Shown here piece after piece: positions 9,452 to 18,626 of a stretch of 64,000 nucleotides of DNA. Under the pieces are notes generated by a model that was not told the origin of the DNA, ran no database searches, and saw only the letters and a program-made list of their open reading frames with translations. The stretch is taken from the NCBI RefSeq assembly GCF_900230285.1, contig NZ_OCNK01000004.1, positions 248,001 to 312,000 of the forward strand, in the 5' to 3' direction. Position 1 is the first letter of the stretch. Every line of letters starts with the position of its first letter. This DNA is from Blastococcus haudaquaticus (GTDB lineage Bacteria > Actinomycetota > Actinomycetes > Mycobacteriales > Geodermatophilaceae). A program made the translations under genes and the position numbers.

Positions 9452-11206
9452 TCACTCGGTGGGGAACGGCGGGACCGGCAGCGCCAGGGCGGCGTCGGCG
9501 ATGCGGTCGATCTCGGCGGAGCCGCCTTCGGCGTCCTCCTCGACCCAGGCGCTCTCCACGATGGTCACGGCCGTACCGGAGACGGCGCTGGCGTACTCGG
9601 CACCCGACAGCTCGGCGGGGCTGCCGGTGTACCTGACGCCCTCGCGCAGCAGGTCGCTGACGTTGCCGCTGCCGTTCCGGTCGGTGAGCGCCTGGAGCGC
9701 GCGGGCCGTCGCGGTGTCGGGCATCTGCACCCGGACGACGGAGACGACCACCGGCGCCCCGTCGACCTGGGTCGAGTAGAGGGCCCGCGACAGTCCGGTG
9801 CAGTCGGTGTCGGTGAAGAAGTCCGCGGTGTCGCCGTAGGCGTGTCCGGCGCACGTGTCGTCCAGCTGGACGGCCTGGGCCGTGTACTCGACGCCGCCCA
9901 CCAGCTGGACGTCGCCGGCCGCGGGCCCCGCAGGTGCGGGCGCCGAGCTGGACGGTGCGGCGTCCGTGGCGCCTCCGTCCTCCGGGTCGCGCAGCAGCAA
10001 CCACCCGCCGAACGCCAGCCCGGCGACCAGCAGCAGCCCGACGAGCCCGATCAGCACGGCGCGGCCACGCCGGCCGGACGGCTCCTCGGGCTCCTCGTGC
10101 TGCTGGTTCTGGCTCCAGTACACCGGCGGCGACGCGGCCGGGGGCGGCTGCTCGAACACCGCGGTGCGCGGCGCCGCGGTGCGAGGTGCCGCGCTCCGCG
10201 GGGGGATCACCGTGCCCAGCGGGCGGTCCGGCTCCGCGCCGGCGAACAGGCCGCCGATCCCGCCGCCGTCGTCGGGAGGTGCGGGCGGGCCGTCGACGGC
10301 GACGGTGTCGCGGTCGGCCTGCACGGGAGGCGCTTCGGCCGCGGCGGCGGCGTGGCCGGCGGCCGCCGAGGCCGCGACGGCGGCGGCGATCGCCTCCTGG
10401 CTGGGCTGCTCCCGGGCCGGCGGCTCGGCCGACGCCGAGGCCGGCGCCTCCCGGGCCGGCACGTCCCGGGGCGGCACCTCGCGGGCCGGGGCACTCATGC
10501 CCGCGCTCGGCGAGGCGGCCATGGCCGCCGGGGTGAGCAGTTCGGGGCGGCGGAGCACGTACGGCGAGTACGGGAAGCCCTCGCCGTTGAGCTCCTCGAC
10601 CGTCGGCCCGCGACCGGAGAGCTCCAGCGCCTCCAGTGCCGCCCGGACGTCGGCCGTCGTCCACAGCCGGGGGTTGTCGACGCCCGCGTACTTGCTGGCC
10701 CGGGCGATGCCCAGCAGCAGCGACCGCGGCTCGAGCCGGGCCACCAGGTCGCCCTCGCCGAGGTCGCCGTCACCGGGGATCAGGCCGGTCACGTCGCCGA
10801 CCAGCACCGTGAGGCGCGCGATGCGGCCCGGTTCGAGACCGGCGCGGCGCAGCTTCATGGCGACGTCCATGCCGGCGCGCATCAACCCGTCCAGCGGGGT
10901 GGAACCGCCACCGGAGAGCTGGAGGGCCTGACCGGGGCCGGACTCGGGGGCGATCGTCCACGCCCCTTCGGGCACGGCCCTGATCACCCCGGACTGTCGC
11001 AGGACCTCGGCGATCCGGATGACCGCGATCCCCTCGGGCACGAACAGGATCGCGTCGGAGATGCGGCGCCCCAGCGGCCCGTCGATGAGCGGGATCGCGG
11101 CGACGACGGCGGCGCGGACCGAGGCGCCGGTGTCCCAGCGGGTCAGCTCTCCGAAGAGCGCTCGCTCTCCCGCGGTCTGCAGCGGCGCCGGGGTCAGGGC
11201 CAGCAC
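9452..11206 (-). CDS. membrane-anchored hypothetical protein with Ala/Pro-rich linker
   Basis: 584 aa, family not recognised. Three parts are visible. A cytoplasmic N-terminal region (~1-225) contains a compact strand-rich stretch RISDAILFVPEGIAVIRI, faintly like a NERD-type nuclease core but without the usual E-x-K. A low-complexity Ala/Pro/Glu linker runs to ~370. One transmembrane helix (about 378-400, VLIGLVGLLLVAGLAFGGWLLL) leads to an extracellular domain of ~180 residues with two cysteines (DTCAG...TDCTG) that could form a disulfide. The topology is N-in/C-out. The start is GTG with GGAGGA 8 bases upstream. It is convergent with the TetR gene, 12 bases away. Confidence 0.7.
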   Translation of the reverse strand: MLALTPAPLQTAGERALFGELTRWDTGASVRAAVVAAIPLIDGPLGRRISDAILFVPEGIAVIRIAEVLRQSGVIRAVPEGAWTIAPESGPGQALQLSGGGSTPLDGLMRAGMDVAMKLRRAGLEPGRIARLTVLVGDVTGLIPGDGDLGEGDLVARLEPRSLLLGIARASKYAGVDNPRLWTTADVRAALEALELSGRGPTVEELNGEGFPYSPYVLRRPELLTPAAMAASPSAGMSAPAREVPPRDVPAREAPASASAEPPAREQPSQEAIAAAVAASAAAGHAAAAAEAPPVQADRDTVAVDGPPAPPDDGGGIGGLFAGAEPDRPLGTVIPPRSAAPRTAAPRTAVFEQPPPAASPPVYWSQNQQHEEPEEPSGRRGRAVLIGLVGLLLVAGLAFGGWLLLRDPEDGGATDAAPSSSAPAPAGPAAGDVQLVGGVEYTAQAVQLDDTCAGHAYGDTADFFTDTDCTGLSRALYSTQVDGAPVVVSVVRVQMPDTATARALQALTDRNGSGNVSDLLREGVRYTGSPAELSGAEYASAVSGTAVTIVESAWVEEDAEGGSAEIDRIADAALALPVPPFPTE

Positions 11207-11388
11207 GTCGGGTGTCCTCCGGGGCGGTCGGTTCTCGGGGCTCGTCGGGACCGCGGACGCCTGGGTCGGTGAGCAGGGCGCCCCCCGGCGCGCACTGCCC
11301 GTGGGCCGAGGACCCGGCGCCGGCAGCTGCTCACGACGCTACGTCATCGAGTCGTGTCACATCCGGCCCCCGCGCCGGGGCGGGGCGA

Positions 11389-12573
11389 TCAGACGGGGGC
11401 GGGGACCTGCTCGGCCACCGGCTCGTCGGCGCTGCGCCACCGTGCCAGCCACCGGCTGCGCGCGACCAGGTCGACGCCGGCCCACAGCACGCCGAAGCCC
11501 ACGGCGACCGGGAGCAGCGACCACCAGTTCCACGGCGGCAGCAGGCCGAGGGACTCCTGCCCGTAGCCGACCCCGTAGACGACACCGGCCACGAGCGGGC
11601 CGGCGGCCCAGCCCGGCACGCGGTATGTGACCGCGAGATCGACCAGGACCGCACCCACGAGGAGCACCAGCGGGAGCACCGACGCCGGGAAGCCCATGCC
11701 GACCAGGGCCAGCCACATGACCGCCCGGTAGGCGAGGTAGACCGCGGCGATGGTGGTGGCCGTCCAGCGCAGGCCGACGATGCGGCGGGCCAGCACCAGC
11801 GAGAGCAGCCCCGCGCAGACGAGCCAGGCGGGATGCACCCACGAGGGCACCGGCAGCATGAACATCGCCGGCGACTGGCCCTGCGAGGCGGCGAAGTCGA
11901 GCAGCTGGGGCTCGGCCGTCGTCCGCCCGGCGTCGTAGGCCTCCAGCGACAGGACGCCGTACTCCTGGTGCTGGTTGGGGAAGAGCACGTTCTCCACGAA
12001 GAACAGCCAGAGCCCGAGCGAGACCAGATCGCGGCCGCGGCCGGGCGCGGCGTAGAGCCACCACCCGCGGATCGCGCCGGCCAGCATGATCGCCGTCCCC
12101 AGGTAGAGCAAAGCGTGGCTCGGGCTCCAGCTGGTGATGTCCAGGCCGTTGATCCGGTGGTTGAGGATGTCGATCGGGACGGCGATCAGGAACGCCCCGA
12201 TGCCCCACTGCATCAGCCGCAGGGCACGCCGGTCGACGCCGTAGCCGCTGTAGCTGTGGAAGATCACCAGGCCGACGACGACGACGGTGCCCGCGGAGTT
12301 CAGCAGGTGCGGAGGCGCCAGGTCGTCGCGCAGCCACTTGAAGTGCCACGAGACGTCCCACGTCGAGCCGAGCATCTTCAGCAGGAACGCACCGAGCCAG
12401 GCCGCGTAGATCCAGCGGAGCTCGGTCTCGGTCGTGGCCCGGCCGGGGCGGCCCGGCGTCATGTAGGCAGCCCAGAACCACCGGACCAGGGCGATCGGGT
12501 GGGCGAGCCCGGCGCGCAGAGTGCCCGGCGCCGGGGGGACCGCGGTCGGGGCGGGTGCTACGGGAGACGGCAC
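11389..12573 (-). CDS. multi-pass integral membrane protein, unknown function
   Basis: 394-aa protein with roughly nine to ten hydrophobic segments. The first follows ETELRWIYAAWLGAFLLKMLG, and the best-conserved-looking patch is STWDVSWHFKWLRDDLAPPH, rich in Trp, His and Asp on the edge of a membrane segment. More His residues sit at ILNHRINGLD, SPSHALLYLG and PNQHQEYG; this His/Asp/Glu distribution near membrane boundaries would suit metal or haem binding, but that is only inference. I chose the GTG at 12573 because GAGGAA precedes it by 6 bases. It is divergent from orn. Confidence 0.72.
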   Translation of the reverse strand: MPSPVAPAPTAVPPAPGTLRAGLAHPIALVRWFWAAYMTPGRPGRATTETELRWIYAAWLGAFLLKMLGSTWDVSWHFKWLRDDLAPPHLLNSAGTVVVVGLVIFHSYSGYGVDRRALRLMQWGIGAFLIAVPIDILNHRINGLDITSWSPSHALLYLGTAIMLAGAIRGWWLYAAPGRGRDLVSLGLWLFFVENVLFPNQHQEYGVLSLEAYDAGRTTAEPQLLDFAASQGQSPAMFMLPVPSWVHPAWLVCAGLLSLVLARRIVGLRWTATTIAAVYLAYRAVMWLALVGMGFPASVLPLVLLVGAVLVDLAVTYRVPGWAAGPLVAGVVYGVGYGQESLGLLPPWNWWSLLPVAVGFGVLWAGVDLVARSRWLARWRSADEPVAEQVPAPV

Positions 12574-12720
12574 GGGAACTTCCTCGACTCGGTGGACTGG
12601 CCCCGACCCTAGCGGCGACCAGCGCCGATTCCGAGCCTCCGACTGGCGTGGGGGCCACCCGTGCGCTACTGCCCGGGCAGGCGGGGCGCGCGGTGCGGAC
12701 GGTGCGTACTGTCGGGCGAC

Positions 12721-13401
12721 GTGGCAGAGAGCGCAGGGCACCTGGTCTGGATCGACTGCGAGATGACCGGGCTCGACATCGTCAAGGACAAGCTCATCGA
12801 GGTCGCGGTCGTGGTGACCGACTCGGAGCTGAACGTGCTCGACCCCGGGCTGGACCTGATCATCGGGGCCGACGACGCCGACCTGGACGGCATGAACGAG
12901 GTCGTCGTCGAGATGCACCGGAAGTCCGGGCTCACCGACCAGGTACGCGCCTCGACGCTGACGGTCGCCGAGGCGGAACAGCAGCTGCTGGCCTACATCA
13001 AGCGATGGGTGCCCGAGCGCCGCACCGCGCCCCTGTGCGGCAACTCGATCGGAACCGACCGGGGCTTCCTGGCCCGCGATATGCCCGAGCTCGACGACCA
13101 CCTGCACTACCGGATGGTCGACGTCTCCTCGATCAAGGAGCTGGCCCGCCGCTGGTTCCCGCGGGTGTACTTCGCCCAGCCGCAGAAGGGACTGGCCCAC
13201 CGGGCCCTGGCCGACATCATCGAGTCGGTGCGGGAGCTCGCGTACTACCGCCGCACCCTCTTCGTGCCGGCGCCCGGCCCGAACAGCGACCAGGCCAAGG
13301 GCGCCGCCGAGGAGGTCGTCGGCGCTTTCGCCGAGGTGCTGGCCGCCGGCGACGCCACCCCTGCGGACGACGCGCCTCCCCCGGCCGCGTCGGGAGCCTG
13401 A
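12721..13401 (+). CDS. orn: oligoribonuclease
   Basis: 3'-5' exoribonuclease that finishes RNA decay by degrading 2-5-mers (and pGpG) to mononucleotides. It belongs to the DEDDh family: D12 and E14 (WIDCEMTG), D113 ([11 protein letters not shown]), H160 and D165 ([11 protein letters not shown]) are all present. The 226-aa length includes an Ala/Pro-rich tail beyond the usual ~200. The GTG start gives the standard N-terminus just before [11 protein letters not shown]. It is divergent from the membrane protein gene and followed by tRNA-His, a neighbour order often seen in actinobacteria. Confidence 0.96.
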   Translation: MAESAGHLVWIDCEMTGLDIVKDKLIEVAVVVTDSELNVLDPGLDLIIGADDADLDGMNEVVVEMHRKSGLTDQVRASTLTVAEAEQQLLAYIKRWVPERRTAPLCGNSIGTDRGFLARDMPELDDHLHYRMVDVSSIKELARRWFPRVYFAQPQKGLAHRALADIIESVRELAYYRRTLFVPAPGPNSDQAKGAAEEVVGAFAEVLAAGDATPADDAPPPAASGA

Positions 13402-13411
13402 CGCTCTCCGG

Positions 13412-13417
13412 TATCGT
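13412..13417 (+). promoter_or_regulatory. possible -10 box for tRNA-His
   Basis: TATCGT within GGTATCGTTG, 44 bases before the tRNA. The same word GGTATCGTT occurs at a similar distance before tRNA-Lys (53273-53278). No convincing -35 box is visible. Confidence 0.35.
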
Positions 13418-13459
13418 TGCGCCGGTTCCCTCCGGGCGCGTGCGCCTGACGGGAGCGAC

Positions 13460-13536
<77 letters not shown>

Positions 13537-13539
13537 CGA

Positions 13540-13573
13540 CGAGGCCCCGGTCAGGCAACTGACCGGGGCCTCG
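13540..13573 (+). terminator. terminator hairpin after tRNA-His
   Basis: A perfect 15-bp stem (13540-13554 with 13559-13573) closes on a GCAA tetraloop, 4 bases after the tRNA. It can also serve the convergent MMPL gene. Confidence 0.88.
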
Positions 13574-13593
13574 TCCTGCAGGCTGCGGGTGGG

Positions 13594-15798
13594 TCAGCCA
13601 GGCATACCGGCGCGGACCGCGTCCGGGCGCCGGTCGGCGGCAGGCGCCTCGGGTCCCGGTCCGACGCCGGAGCCCGCGACCCGGTCGTCGTCCTCAGCCC
13701 CGACCTCGGCCTCGATGCTGGGAAGGAGGCGGTCGAGCCAGGCGGGGAGCCACCAGCTGCTCCGGCCCAGCAGGGTCATCGTGGCCGGCACGAGCACCAT
13801 CCGGACGACGGTGGCGTCGAGGAGCACCGCGACGGCCATGCCGAGGCCCAGCTGCCGGACGACGAGGTCGGCCTCGGTGGCGAACCCGAGGAAGACGACC
13901 ACCATCACGGCCGCGGCGGTCGAGATGACGCGTCCCGTCCCGGCGACGCCCTGCACCACGCTCGCGCGGGCATCCCCGCTCCGCAGCCAGTGTTCCCGGA
14001 TCCGCGAGAGCAGGAACACCTCGTAGTCCATCGAGAGGCCGAAGAGGATGGCGAACATCAGGATCGGCAGCCAGCTCGACACCGGCATCGCGTGGTCGAG
14101 CCCCACCAGGTCGGTCGCCCAGCCCCACTGGAACACGGCCGTCACCACGCCGTAGGCCGCGCAAATCGACAGCAGGTTGAGCGCGGCCGCCTTCAGCGGC
14201 ACGACGGCCGAGCGGAACATCGCGGCGAGCAGCAGCATCGAGACGGCCACCACGAAGACGACGACGATCCAGATCCGGTCCGAGAGCATGACGGAGATGT
14301 CGGAGAGCATCGCGGTGTTGCCGGTGACCCCCGCGCCGTCCACCTCGGCGCGCACCCGCTCCAGCAGATCGGGCGTTCGCTCGTCGGCGGGCCCGAAGAC
14401 CGGCTCCGCCGTGAGCACGGCGACCTGGCCGTCGGGCGAGACGACCGGCCCGGTGACCGCGACGACGTCGTCCACCGCGGCCAGCTGTTCGGCGGCTGCG
14501 GCGACGCCCTCGTCGCCGACCTCCGCGCGGTCGACCACCACGGTGATGGGCCCATTGGCACCGGCGCCGAACTCGGCGGCGACGAGGTCGAAGGCCTGCC
14601 GCGTCGTGCTGTCGGCGGCGTTGTTCGAGATGTCCCGCGGGAAGGTGCGCATGTCGAAGGCCGGCGCGGCGAGCGTCGCCATCAGCAGGAGCGCGGCCAG
14701 CGCCCACGGCACCGGTCGACGGGTCACCGCCGCTGCCCAGCGCGCCGACAACGGCGCCCGCGCCCGTCGGGGCCGGCGCGGCGGCAGACCCCGGCGCTCC
14801 CGCCGCGGAAGCAGCCGGCGGCCGAGGAGCCCGCAGAAGGCCGGCACGAGCGTGAGGGTGGCCGCGGCGACGGACACGACGGCGATACCTGTCGCGAACC
14901 CGTAGGACGAGTAGGTGGGCAGACCGGCGAGCGGGAGCCCCAGCAGGGACACGAGCACGATCGCCGCGGCGAACACCACCGAGCGGCCCGCGGTGGCGGT
15001 CGCCCTGCCCGCGGCCTCGACGACCGGGACGCCGGCGCGTACGTGCTCCAGGTGCCGGGTGATGAGCAGCAGCGCGTAGTCGATGCCGACGCCGAGCCCC
15101 ACCATCATCGCGACGGTCGGGGCGGTGGTACTCACGTCGGTGACCCCGGCCAGCAGGGTGACGCCGGCGACGGACACCGCCAGCCCGGCCAGTGCCACCA
15201 GCAGGGGCAGGCCGGCGGCCACGACCGTGCCCAGGACGACGACCATGAGCACGAGGGCGACGAGGACTCCGGCGACCTCGCCGGTGCCCTGCACCGCCTC
15301 GGGGGACGTGTTCGGCAGCTCGCCGCCGAGCTCCACCTGCAGGTCGGCGTCGGCGGAGCCCACCGCGGCCTCGAGCGCCTCCACGCCTAGCCCGCCCGCG
15401 AGGTCGGGATCGGTGACCGGCACGTCGAACACGACCTGCAGGAGGGCGGTGTCCCGGTCGTCGGACCAGCGCGGGGGCGCTACGGACGTGACGTGGTCGA
15501 CGTCGGCCACCGAGGCGGCCAACTCGGCGAGCTGGGCGTCGCTGACCTCACCGCCCTCGGGGTCGTGGACGACGATCTGCGCGGAGCTGCCGGCGGCGGC
15601 CGAGCCGGGGAAGTGCTCGCGCAGCGACTCGATGCCCGACAGCGCGGGAGCACCCTCGACGTCGAAGTTGTCCTGGGGCGCGCCGCCCACCGCGCCGGCG
15701 GTGACGGTGACCGCGACGGCAAGGAGCAGCCAGGCGGCGAGCGTGCGCCACGGATGGGCGGCCGTGCCCCGCCCGAGGCGTTGCAGGAACCGGGTCAT
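13594..15798 (-). CDS. MMPL/RND-superfamily transporter
   Basis: 734-aa membrane exporter of the MMPL type, used in actinobacteria to move lipids or hydrophobic compounds across the inner membrane. It is a tandem repeat of two halves: TM1, a large extracellular domain and 5 TM helices, then the same again. The first extracellular loop starts at QDNFDVEGAPALSGIESLREHFPG; conserved intramembrane stretches are VAMMVGLGVGIDYALLLITRHLEH and ILMFAILFGLSMDYEVFLLSRIREHW, which carry the proton-relay Asp residues. Its ATG overlaps the stop of the XRE regulator gene by ATGA, so the two form an operon. Confidence 0.9.
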   Translation of the reverse strand: MTRFLQRLGRGTAAHPWRTLAAWLLLAVAVTVTAGAVGGAPQDNFDVEGAPALSGIESLREHFPGSAAAGSSAQIVVHDPEGGEVSDAQLAELAASVADVDHVTSVAPPRWSDDRDTALLQVVFDVPVTDPDLAGGLGVEALEAAVGSADADLQVELGGELPNTSPEAVQGTGEVAGVLVALVLMVVVLGTVVAAGLPLLVALAGLAVSVAGVTLLAGVTDVSTTAPTVAMMVGLGVGIDYALLLITRHLEHVRAGVPVVEAAGRATATAGRSVVFAAAIVLVSLLGLPLAGLPTYSSYGFATGIAVVSVAAATLTLVPAFCGLLGRRLLPRRERRGLPPRRPRRARAPLSARWAAAVTRRPVPWALAALLLMATLAAPAFDMRTFPRDISNNAADSTTRQAFDLVAAEFGAGANGPITVVVDRAEVGDEGVAAAAEQLAAVDDVVAVTGPVVSPDGQVAVLTAEPVFGPADERTPDLLERVRAEVDGAGVTGNTAMLSDISVMLSDRIWIVVVFVVAVSMLLLAAMFRSAVVPLKAAALNLLSICAAYGVVTAVFQWGWATDLVGLDHAMPVSSWLPILMFAILFGLSMDYEVFLLSRIREHWLRSGDARASVVQGVAGTGRVISTAAAVMVVVFLGFATEADLVVRQLGLGMAVAVLLDATVVRMVLVPATMTLLGRSSWWLPAWLDRLLPSIEAEVGAEDDDRVAGSGVGPGPEAPAADRRPDAVRAGMPG

Positions 15799-16676
15799 GA
15801 CCGGTCCCCGGAACCAGCGCTGCGCGCGCCGGTGGAGGTGAGCGACTGGGCGCCGATCACCGCGAGCATCTCCAGCTTGTCGTGGCTCTCCGTGCCGGGC
15901 ACGGCGGTGTAGACCATCAGGCGCTGGGCCTGGTGCGGGTCGACGAGCGTCTGGCAGTTCACCTCGAGCCGGCCGACCTCGGGGTGCTGGTAGCGCTTGA
16001 CCTCGTCGAGGTGGATGCCGACCTCGTGGGTCTCCCACAGGGAGCGGAACTCCTCGCTCTCCTGCAGCAGGAGGTCGGCCAGGTACGCCGCCCGGGAAGC
16101 GGGACCCCGCATCGCGAGGAGGGCGCGGAGCCCGGCGGCGTAGATGCGCGACATGTGGGCGTGGTCCTCCGGCAGGTACAGCTCGCGGGCCGACGGGTCG
16201 GTGAACCAGCGGTAACCCCTGCTGCGCGCGGGCCCGGTGTACCGCGTCGCGTCGCCGACCAGGGCGACCGCGGGCGCGGTCTGCCGCAGGGTCTCCCCGA
16301 GCTCGGTGACGATCTCGGCGGGGGTGTCGCCCAGGCGGTCGAAGATCCGCAGCAGGCCGGGGCTGATGTGCTCACTGCTCGACCCGCGCGGCGGCGGCTG
16401 GTGGCCGGCGAGCCGGAACAGGTGGTCGCGCTCGTCCAGGGACAGGTGCAGCCCCTGCGCGATCGAGGCGATCATCTGCTCCGACGGCTGCGGGCCCCGC
16501 TCGCGCTCGATGCGTGCGTAGTAGTCGGTCGACATGTGGCAGAGGGCGGCGGCCTCCTCCCGTCGCAGCCCGGCGGTCCGTCGGCGCGGCCCCCGGGGCA
16601 GGCCGACGTCCTCGGGTTGCAGCGATTCCCGGCGGCCCCGGAGGAATGCCGCCAATCCGGCTCGATCGATTCCCAC
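15795..16676 (-). CDS. XRE-type helix-turn-helix regulator with MmyB-like ligand domain
   Basis: 293 aa. The N-terminal HTH ([20 protein letters not shown]...[26 protein letters not shown]) is the diagnostic start of the MmyB family; the C-terminal domain (from about residue 105, [15 protein letters not shown]...[20 protein letters not shown]) is the PAS-like MmyB fold that binds a fatty-acid-like ligand in a solved homologue. The GTG at 16676 has GAGGAG just upstream. It is divergent from an SDR gene, a very common pairing for this regulator, and co-transcribed with the MMPL exporter, so it probably controls both directions. Confidence 0.88.
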   Translation of the reverse strand: MGIDRAGLAAFLRGRRESLQPEDVGLPRGPRRRTAGLRREEAAALCHMSTDYYARIERERGPQPSEQMIASIAQGLHLSLDERDHLFRLAGHQPPPRGSSSEHISPGLLRIFDRLGDTPAEIVTELGETLRQTAPAVALVGDATRYTGPARSRGYRWFTDPSARELYLPEDHAHMSRIYAAGLRALLAMRGPASRAAYLADLLLQESEEFRSLWETHEVGIHLDEVKRYQHPEVGRLEVNCQTLVDPHQAQRLMVYTAVPGTESHDKLEMLAVIGAQSLTSTGARSAGSGDRS

Positions 16677-16763
16677 GTCTCTCCTCAAGGTGTGCGGTGC
16701 ACCGGCCTCGTCGGGGCGGCGAGCCATGTCTACCGGCGGGTCACGGGCACAACCACGGCCTGC

Positions 16764-16798
16764 CGATCCCCCTCTCAGCGGGCCTGAAGGGGGGATCG
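16764..16798. promoter_or_regulatory. inverted repeat in the XRE/SDR divergent promoter
   Basis: Arms CGATCCCCC (16764-16772) and GGGGGATCG (16790-16798) are separated by 17 bases, in the 206-base region between the regulator and SDR start codons. A plausible operator or leader hairpin. Confidence 0.45.
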
Positions 16799-16882
16799 AG
16801 AGGTCCTCCCTCGGGGCGACGGACCACGGGAAGGTGGCCCTCACGGCGCGAGCAGCGCACCCATGAGGACAGGACACCAGCG

Positions 16883-17884
16883 ATGGCCCGCACGACGATC
16901 GACATCCCCGTCCCCGACCTGTCGGGGAAGCGAGCAGTGCTCACCGGAGGCAGCGACGGCATCGGCGTGATCCTCGCCCGTCGTCTGGCGGCGGCCGGGG
17001 CCGACCTGGTTCTCCCGGTCCGCAACCGGGGCAAGGGCGAGGCGACGACCGCCGAGATCCGGGCGCGGGTCCCCCGGGCGAGCATCACGCTCCAGGTTCT
17101 CGACCTCTCCTCGCTGGACTCGGTCGCCGCCTTCGCCGGCACGCTCCTCGACGATGGCAGGCCGATCGATCTCCTGATCAACAATGCCGGCGTCATGACG
17201 CCCCCGGAGCGGCGGACGACGGCCGACGGGCACGAGCTGCAGCTCGGGACCAACCACCTGGGCCACTTCGCCCTGGTGGCGCACCTGATGCCGCTCCTCT
17301 GCGCCGGCCGGGCGCGCGTGACGTCGCAGGTGAGCCTCGCCGCGAACCGGAACTCGATCAACTGGGACGACCCGCAGTGGGAGCGCTCCTACGACGCCTT
17401 TCGCGCCTACAGCCAGTCGAAGATCGCCGTCGGCCTGTTCGGGCTCGAGCTCGACCGGCGCAGCAGGGCCCGCGGCTGGGGCATCACGAGCAACCTCTCC
17501 CATCCCGGCGTGGCACCGACGAACCTCCTGGCAGCGCAACCCGGGATCGGCCGCCCCCAGGAGTCACGCGAGATCCGCATCATCCGGCGGCTGTCGGCGA
17601 TGGGCATCGCGGGGACGCCGGAGACCGCCGCCCTGCCCGCGCTGCTCGCCTCGACGTCGCCGGACGACGCCGGCGGCCGGTTCTACGGCCCCCGCCGGTT
17701 CGGGCACCTCAGCGGGCCGCCCGCCGAGCAGAAGCCGTACCGGCGGCTCCGCGGCGTCGAGGACGCGGCGCGCATGTGGCGGCTGTCGGAGGAGCTGACG
17801 AACGTGTCCTACCCCGATGGCCGTCCCGACGACGGAACCGGCGAACCCCCCGTCCCGGTCCGCGAGCGCCACCTCCCGGCCTGA
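16883..17884 (+). CDS. SDR-family oxidoreductase
   Basis: 333-aa short-chain dehydrogenase/reductase of the retinol-dehydrogenase/protochlorophyllide-reductase-like branch. The NAD(P) motif is TGGSDGIG (about 25-32), then NNAG, then the catalytic YSQSK (Tyr and Lys) after a serine in TSQVSLAA. Ser-Tyr-Lys are all present. The C-terminal ~50 residues form a Pro/Arg-rich extension. The substrate is unknown; this subfamily beside MmyB-type regulators is often stress- or xenobiotic-responsive. The ATG gives an N-terminus that reaches the Rossmann fold in ~20 residues. Confidence 0.88.
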   Translation: MARTTIDIPVPDLSGKRAVLTGGSDGIGVILARRLAAAGADLVLPVRNRGKGEATTAEIRARVPRASITLQVLDLSSLDSVAAFAGTLLDDGRPIDLLINNAGVMTPPERRTTADGHELQLGTNHLGHFALVAHLMPLLCAGRARVTSQVSLAANRNSINWDDPQWERSYDAFRAYSQSKIAVGLFGLELDRRSRARGWGITSNLSHPGVAPTNLLAAQPGIGRPQESREIRIIRRLSAMGIAGTPETAALPALLASTSPDDAGGRFYGPRRFGHLSGPPAEQKPYRRLRGVEDAARMWRLSEELTNVSYPDGRPDDGTGEPPVPVRERHLPA

Positions 17885-17892
17885 CGTCCCCC

Positions 17893-18531
17893 GTGGACGC
17901 CCTGGTCGAGCTGTGCGCCGTGCCCGCGCTGGGGGCTGTCGCCCTGGTGCTGGTCCTCGAGGCAGGTCTGCTGATCGGCGTCGTCCTCCCCGCCGGGTCG
18001 CTGGTCCTCGGCCTGGGCGTGCTCGGCGGGATCGGCGCCCTGTCCCTGCCACTCGTGGTGCTGTCCGTCGCCGCCGCCACTGTCCTCGGTGCTGCGCTCG
18101 GGCATCACGCGGTCAGGCGTCGATCGGCCGGCGGCTCGTCGGGAGGCGCCGGGCTCGGCCGTCACCTGCCGACCCGCGTCCTCCGGCTGGTCGACCGGAT
18201 CACCACGCCGTTGGGCGACGTCATCGGCCGCCGGCCGGTGCGGGCCGCCGCGACGGCGCAGTTCGTCGCCGGCGCGCGCACGCTGGCTCCGCGCCTGGCC
18301 GCGTCCGCAGGTGTCCCTCTCGCGACCATGCTGCGCGGCACAGCTCCGGCGGCGCTCGTCTGGTCCGGCGGGCTGGTCACGACCGGCGCGTTCGCCGGGG
18401 CTGCGATGCCACTGGTCCAGGACCTGCTCGCGGTCGTCGGCATCCCGCTGGTGCTGGTGGCGGCCGCTTCGCTGCTCGTCCGCCGCCGCCTCCGGCTCCG
18501 CACCCTCCGTCCCACGCATTCGTCGGCCTGA
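17893..18531 (+). CDS. DedA/VTT-domain membrane protein
   Basis: 212 aa, four to five hydrophobic segments. The segment QFVAGARTLAPRLAASAGVPLATML matches the DedA motif containing the conserved Arg and Pro (normally F-x-P-G-x-R-x2-x-P-x2-A-G), and the first half has the re-entrant-loop-like ..LIGVVLPAGSLVLGLG. DedA proteins help flip or position phospholipid/undecaprenyl-phosphate carriers and support proton homeostasis. It starts 8 bases after the SDR stop, so co-transcription is likely. The start is GTG. Confidence 0.75.
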   Translation: MDALVELCAVPALGAVALVLVLEAGLLIGVVLPAGSLVLGLGVLGGIGALSLPLVVLSVAAATVLGAALGHHAVRRRSAGGSSGGAGLGRHLPTRVLRLVDRITTPLGDVIGRRPVRAAATAQFVAGARTLAPRLAASAGVPLATMLRGTAPAALVWSGGLVTTGAFAGAAMPLVQDLLAVVGIPLVLVAAASLLVRRRLRLRTLRPTHSSA

Positions 18532-18571
18532 CCGACCCCCGGTTCCCGCCCTCATCGCTCGCTGTACGCCC

Positions 18572-18606
18572 GAGAGGCCCTGGTCAGAACCTGACCAGGG
18601 CCTCTC
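18572..18606. terminator. terminator hairpin between DedA-like and ADH genes
   Basis: A perfect 16-bp stem (18572-18587 with 18591-18606) closes on a 3-base AAC loop. It lies between convergent genes and can serve both. Confidence 0.88.
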
Positions 18607-18626
18607 CGCGTTCCGGGGCGGTGCGA

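Noticed and set aside
12574-13200. N-terminal extension of the membrane protein frame through orn
   Set aside because: It is antisense to orn and has no family similarity; the GTG at 12573 has a good ribosome-binding site.
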